From positions 100,482,048 to 100,546,047 of the forward strand of contig CM072884.1 in NCBI GenBank assembly GCA_037013685.1: DNA of 64,000 bases, given 5' to 3'. The translations under genes and the position numbers were made by a program. Source of the DNA: Acridotheres tristis (taxonomy: Eukaryota; Chordata; Aves; Passeriformes; Sturnidae). Of the stretch, positions 59,201 through 64,000 are shown piece by piece. The first letter of the stretch is position 1. Each line of letters opens with the position of its first letter. Below the pieces are notes generated by a model. It searched no databases, had not been told where the DNA came from, and saw only the letters and a program-made list of their open reading frames with translations.

Positions 59201-60316
59201 CAGGACAAATAGAGTGGAAGAGCTTTTAAAAGGCAAATCCCAAGTACATGAACATGACTGTGGGCAGGAAAACAACATCTCAGCTTGCTCAAGACATCCA
59301 TGCACTTCTTCAGAGTTGATGTAAATAAATGGAATTGCCCATATGAATATAATGAAGCAATATAGACCGGAAAGAGTTAAATGAGTCTGCCTATTCTATT
59401 CTGTGGCAGAACCATAAACTACATGCATTCAAGTGTCACATCAAAAGATTAGGTGCATAAATTTGGATATGTAGTTGTGAAAAAATGCTTCTGGAGTACA
59501 GGAATATTAATTTACTGGTCAATCCTTCCCCAACATAGCATGTTAAAAGATTAACTTTCCTTTAGTACCAAATTCCTATTGAATATATGATTGAAAAATG
59601 ATAATTTTATGCAATTTTTAACTGTCGTGTACTACGAGTAACTTTGAGTGTAAAAGTACACAATCTTGTTTTACAGTCTGACATAGTTTTCTCTGATGCT
59701 TTGAGCTCCTCTAAGTAGGCACTACAAATTATAACACACTTGACTTTTCATATATAAAGGATAGCTTAAGATATTTTTAAGCTTTATTCAAACTGTGAGC
59801 AGTGCACACACTGGATTAATGCCAGTGGAAAACTAACTTTTGAAAAACTCCAGTGTTTTCTCACTGTAAGTGTTCTCTTTCTTTTATTTTTTCTGAAAAC
59901 CAAAGAATAGAATACTATGCAGTCTTGTAGTTATATGACTGTATTTCCACAGGTTTTGATATGTATTTTTCTGTTCCAGTTGTTACTTTAGAGCTAATGT
60001 GACTGACAGAACAGAACAATTTATCCTAGAACTATATATTTTTTGTGGGCAGAAACGCCATAATGAAAAAATAACAAAATTGAAATATGATACGACTTTC
60101 GAAAACATGAGAAAACCCCATTGCTGTTCTCTTTGACAAGCTTGTCACAAAGGTGAGGCTAAAACAAACCTCCAGATACTCGATATTAATAGGCAGTGAT
60201 GAACAATAAGGTTCCTGCTCTCTCCTTATGTGCCAGGGTGTTCAGGGGAAAGCAGCACTACCAGAGTCGATACACTGAACACCCTTCCATACACTTAATA
60301 CTCACTTGCTTGGTGC
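56261..60316. other. Unique non-coding DNA
   Basis: About 4 kb without a supported gene. An A-rich run at 57219-57243 and a direct duplication of ACAGGTCTTT (57624-57643) are present. The GC-richer patch at 57480-57900 holds opposing open frames of 78-103 codons with no recognised domain and no CpG cluster. The rest is AT-rich and mostly frame-less. Confidence 0.45.
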
Positions 60317-60378
60317 TTTGAAGTTAATGGAGTTATTCTGGAGTTAATTGGGTTTAACTCAGAGGAAAATTGGACCCA
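60317..60378. repeat. Ancient amniote interspersed-repeat relic
   Basis: The words gaagttaatggagttattct, gagttaattgggtttaactc and agaggaaaattggaccc match the remembered pattern of AAGTCAATGGAGTTATTCC, a TTTACACTGGTGTAACTGAGA segment and GCAGAATTTGGCCC, from an old repeat family of reptiles and birds. Around 60 bp align with moderate divergence and only small gaps. Confidence 0.55.
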
Positions 60379-63300
60379 CTAGAATGAGCATTAATACAAA
60401 AGGCTTTGGAAGCCAGCCTGCATTGCTGGTCAGAGATTAACAGTGCAGCAGAAAAGGACCTCTTAGAAAACAAGAAAGACAGGGAGCTGAAGCAGAGGAA
60501 ATTTGCCCACTCTTTTGAATTGGCAGCTGTATCACCTGCTGTAGTAGGGAAGCACTCAGCACCACTCTTCACCAGTTCCAATCAACTTTCTCCTCAGTTC
60601 TTCACCACAAAAGTGATATGTATGATGTAGGATGAACAAAGAGAACTGTCAAAGTGGTTAGCACAGGTCTGGGATAATGGGATAATGGTTACAGGGGTCA
60701 GAATTAGTTAATCATATCTAATGCCCAGAAATTACACATGCAACTGTGCTGGAAAAAAATAGATCCAGAAAATAAATTTTATCACATGTTGTTTGATAAT
60801 CTGTCCCCAAGCTAAAAGACAACATTAATTCTAGCTTCTCACAGTAACATTGGATCAGTCGGTCAAAACAGTTTCTATGATTTCAAACCAAGAGTGGTGC
60901 CACCAGCTATACCCTAAATTTCTTCCATGGTTATGGAGTGCATTTGCATAGTAATTGCATTTACAGTATAGTATGCAAGCCTACATAAAGTTCCCCAAAT
61001 AAAATTCATTCCTAAGTCTTTTATATCCTTCAAATAAATGCATATTAACCAGCCAGGCTATATTTCCCATACTAACTTATGTTCCCCTTCAGTAAATGAT
61101 TACTGTGTAACCCATTGACTTTCTCCATGCTTATTGGCAGCTATAAGAAAGATTTCTTCTACTAACAATAAGACAGGTGCCATGGAAATTGGGATACATT
61201 CATGTTGCTTTATACATTTGTGGAGAATTTAATCTGTAATTAGTGGAGATGGTGATGGCAATTTTCTGTGGAGTGCAGGAGGAAGTGTCAGACGTAAAAC
61301 CTGCTCAACATTTTCCCCTGTTGGGCTGGTACTTTCTCTCTCCTGGGCTGAAAGGAAAAAATGGGCAGTTGGTAATTTTTCAAATACACCACATGAGTTC
61401 ATGTTAGATTCATTTCTAACATTGCCAGCAGGGAGTACCTTTCCTTTTAGTAAGAGCTATGAACAAAGGACACGCTTTTGGTTGTGAATGTTCTTGCTTG
61501 GCAAATAACTGGTGCTGGCTGCCAAAAGCCTCTCATGAAAACAAAGACACATCATGGTCATTTAGGTCATAATGGCCATTCAAGTCATCCTAAAATTATC
61601 TCTGAAGGCTGCAGAAGCAGTTGCCCTTCCTTTTTTGTAGACCTTGCCTGGGAAATTACACAATGGTAATGGTAGGAGACCCAGTCTATGGCTGCCATAT
61701 GCTGACTTGGTTCTGAAAATTGTTGACTTCCAGAGTGGACAGATGTAATCCAGTCAGCTGAGAAATAACCTCAGCTCTGGAGAGAAAAATACAAAATTCA
61801 GGCTGGTTCAAGAGATAGCAGCTGACCTGCAATGAGAATGAAAGTGGGCAAATAAATCATTGTGATTTCTGCAGACTCTGACCTGACCTCCATCAGTCCC
61901 AACAGACTCATTCCAGATTATTTGCAAGATGACTTATTTCTAAAAAGCCATATGGCCACATTTGCACAGTAGGAATTCACATCAGCACAATGCATTTTGC
62001 AAACTAGGATACAAACTCTGTGCACAGATGCAGGGCAGGCCTTAAATTGGATGCAGTTCCATTTTGGGTATGAAACCATACATGCTGCAGCACTGCAAAT
62101 GTTAATATGCACCTCTGCTACGTATCTGAAAGGCTACTTGAACAAATCTGGATATGCTAGTGCAGTGTTCTCTGTGCTGTTCAACATCACGAGAGGAGAG
62201 TTTTCTCTGGGATTCACTCCTTCGAGAGACCAGAAGTCTCACAGTTATCAATGTTCTCTGGCTAAAATGCAGGAGTCCTCTCTGTCATTGTTTTCCCACT
62301 GTAATAATTTTAATAATAGTAATTAAACTAGATGAGTTATGTGCCTTTTCCTCCTTCCCATGTTGAGCAAGAAGAGAACCAAAAATCTATATTAATTAAG
62401 TTATATGGTAGACTAATTTAATTATCTAAAATGCTCAGAATACTATGGAGAGGAGCACAGTGGGAATGGAAATGCCTTAGAAGATGAGATTAGACAGGTG
62501 TGATACCCAGGTGTCACTGGGATCAATAGAGTTTTTTAAATTGAGGTGGTTAAAGGAATCTGAAATTACACCATGCTGTGCATTTTCTGTGAGCATTTAT
62601 TCAAACTGCAGTTGAGAGCTCTGCCAAAGTTTTTGATCTGTGACTCCTATGTCCTGACTTCTCACTGGTCATCCTTTGACAATTACAGAAACAAAAGCTT
62701 CTGGAGATCTCAGGACTGGGGCAGCACCATGATTACCATCAGACTGTCTAGGTAGGAGGATGGCCAAATTTCTGTTGGGACTTTGAGGCTCTGAAGATAG
62801 AGAGAGCTAAGAAATTAGAGTAAATGGTTTCATCTGTATTGTACTATTGACTATTTGTCCTCATCCTACTGCTTTTTCAAGCACAGGTAAGGAGGGGCTG
62901 GTTGTGGGAAAGTAAGATGTTGTGATACTTCTAGTTGATTCTAAACTATTTTGAGACAGAGTTTAGATTGCCTTCCCAGGTTACTTCCAGAGCACCCCAG
63001 GGTTCTCCTTTGGGATTTATGACACCTCCAGGACATCTTTGATCTTTGGTTGCCAAAGTACAGGGATTGTGAGACCAGATGGAGACTGTCCAGCCCCCTG
63101 TCCAGCCCAGGCTTCTCCTACTGGATTCTGCTTTCAAGACATAGTAGAGCAGAGCATGAACTGAGACATGGAAAGCAATGCCAGAGCCTGTGGTATGAAT
63201 GCAGGTTCCACCCTTAATTCCCTAGGAGAAAATCTATCTAGATCCTGGCAAATTTCCAGGTGCAAGAATGCTTCTGCTACCAAACTGCTCAAATGCTGCC

Positions 63301-64000
63301 CAGCACAGCAAGCACCTCCCAGACAAGTCCCAAGCTCTGTTGGGGTGTTAACATGGCCAGGAACCATTCAAAATATGCTGGCAGTGGCAGTGCAGCCACT
63401 TGGTTTTGCAGGTAAAGGCTATTTAATGCCATGGACATAAGCCACTCTGTAGTAGCTGAGACCAGTGTTGGAGAATGAGTCAGGCACTATTAATCCAACA
63501 GAGCTCGATTCATTAGCTCTAATACAACAAGGAACAAGACAAATAACAACAAAAAGCTTTTGTTGAGCACTTGGGCATGTTTTGGGAGGAGCTTGCTTTC
63601 TTCTCTGATTAATTAGTGTTAACTACTTATCCTTGGTTGAATTCCTACTGAGTCACTTTAGGTATTTCAAATACACCCTGTCCAATCCACCTGCCTTTTA
63701 AATTTTTTTTTTCTAAAATCTGTCCATGTTTTGGACTTCTTAGCATTGATGATATTCACATTTTCTCATTATTCCTCCCAGTTTTAATACTACGCCGTAT
63801 CTTTATTACATTCTTTCTCACTCTTTCTAACCCTCTCTACCCTTAATTCTACCTGTACCTACAGATTGATCCATACTTATATATACTTTCATTTCCTCTA
63901 ATTATTCTTGATTTTCCCAATTTCTTATAATATTTTTTTTCAAGTTATTGTATTGTTTCCCTGTCACTCCTTTCATAATGCTACCTTTTCATCTTGACCT
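60379..64000. other. Unique non-coding DNA
   Basis: No gene recognised. Open frames reach about 110 codons (61997-62326, plus) without domains. The last 350 bp are rich in pyrimidines (TTTC, CTCTTTC and similar words), with a T-run at 63702-63713. No transposon boundary can be defined there. Confidence 0.45.

Overview
This window looks like a stretch of a bird genome, probably a songbird (passerine), with no protein-coding gene that I can support. Three signs point to this. There are several 5'-truncated CR1 LINE copies, including two that share the typical avian CR1 3' end. There are endogenous-retrovirus LTRs of types I remember from avian and passerine genomes. The background is AT-rich and CpG-poor with short open frames only. 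The window has no bacterial gene layout, operons or ribosome binding sites. It is best read as intergenic DNA or a very large intron. The species call rests on recognition, not on a search.

Layout. 1-1285: unique AT-rich DNA. 1286-2370: CR1, minus strand, C-terminal half of the ORF2 reverse transcriptase. 2855-3415: a much older CR1-clade relic, minus strand. 3416-10502: unique DNA with one TA microsatellite. 10503-11035: CR1, plus strand, with an internal deletion. 11036-18807: unique. 18808-19353: retroviral LTR, minus strand. 19354-28889: unique DNA with an (AAAAG)n tract, a candidate regulatory stretch at 24.1-25.4 kb carrying an RFX X-box-like palindrome, and a 36-bp AT-rich duplication. 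28890-29432: CR1, minus strand. 31735-31830: T/G low-complexity tract. 31896-32019: two tiny CR1 3' ends in inverted orientation. 37730-38195: an L2/CR1-like ancient relic, minus strand. 38222-38340: microsatellite cluster. 43205-45343: the longest CR1 copy, plus strand, from endonuclease to 3' tail. 48640-48922: LTR-like element, minus strand. 49540-49970: GC-rich patch with a short minisatellite. 54411-54511: CR1 3' tail, minus strand. 54614-55294: a solo LTR, plus strand, flanked by a perfect 5-bp target-site duplication (GTGAC). 55295-64000: unique DNA with a T/G tract and an ancient repeat relic.

How the parts relate. No host pathway is visible. The parts record layered transposition. 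Relics of old amniote repeats and CR1-clade LINEs (2.9, 7.7, 20.6, 37.9, 52.2 and 60.3 kb) lie beneath bird CR1 copies, and LTR insertions come on top. The 54.6-kb LTR is the youngest-looking because it keeps its CpGs, its terminal inverted repeat and its target-site duplication. None of the LINE copies can be active. All three longer CR1 copies have lost the reverse-transcriptase FADD active-site motif, two of them through deletions that begin at nearly the same codon. I found no undescribed biological system. The points most worth following are those parallel CR1 deletions, the inverted CR1 tails, the clean solo LTR, and the X-box-bearing stretch near 24.35 kb.
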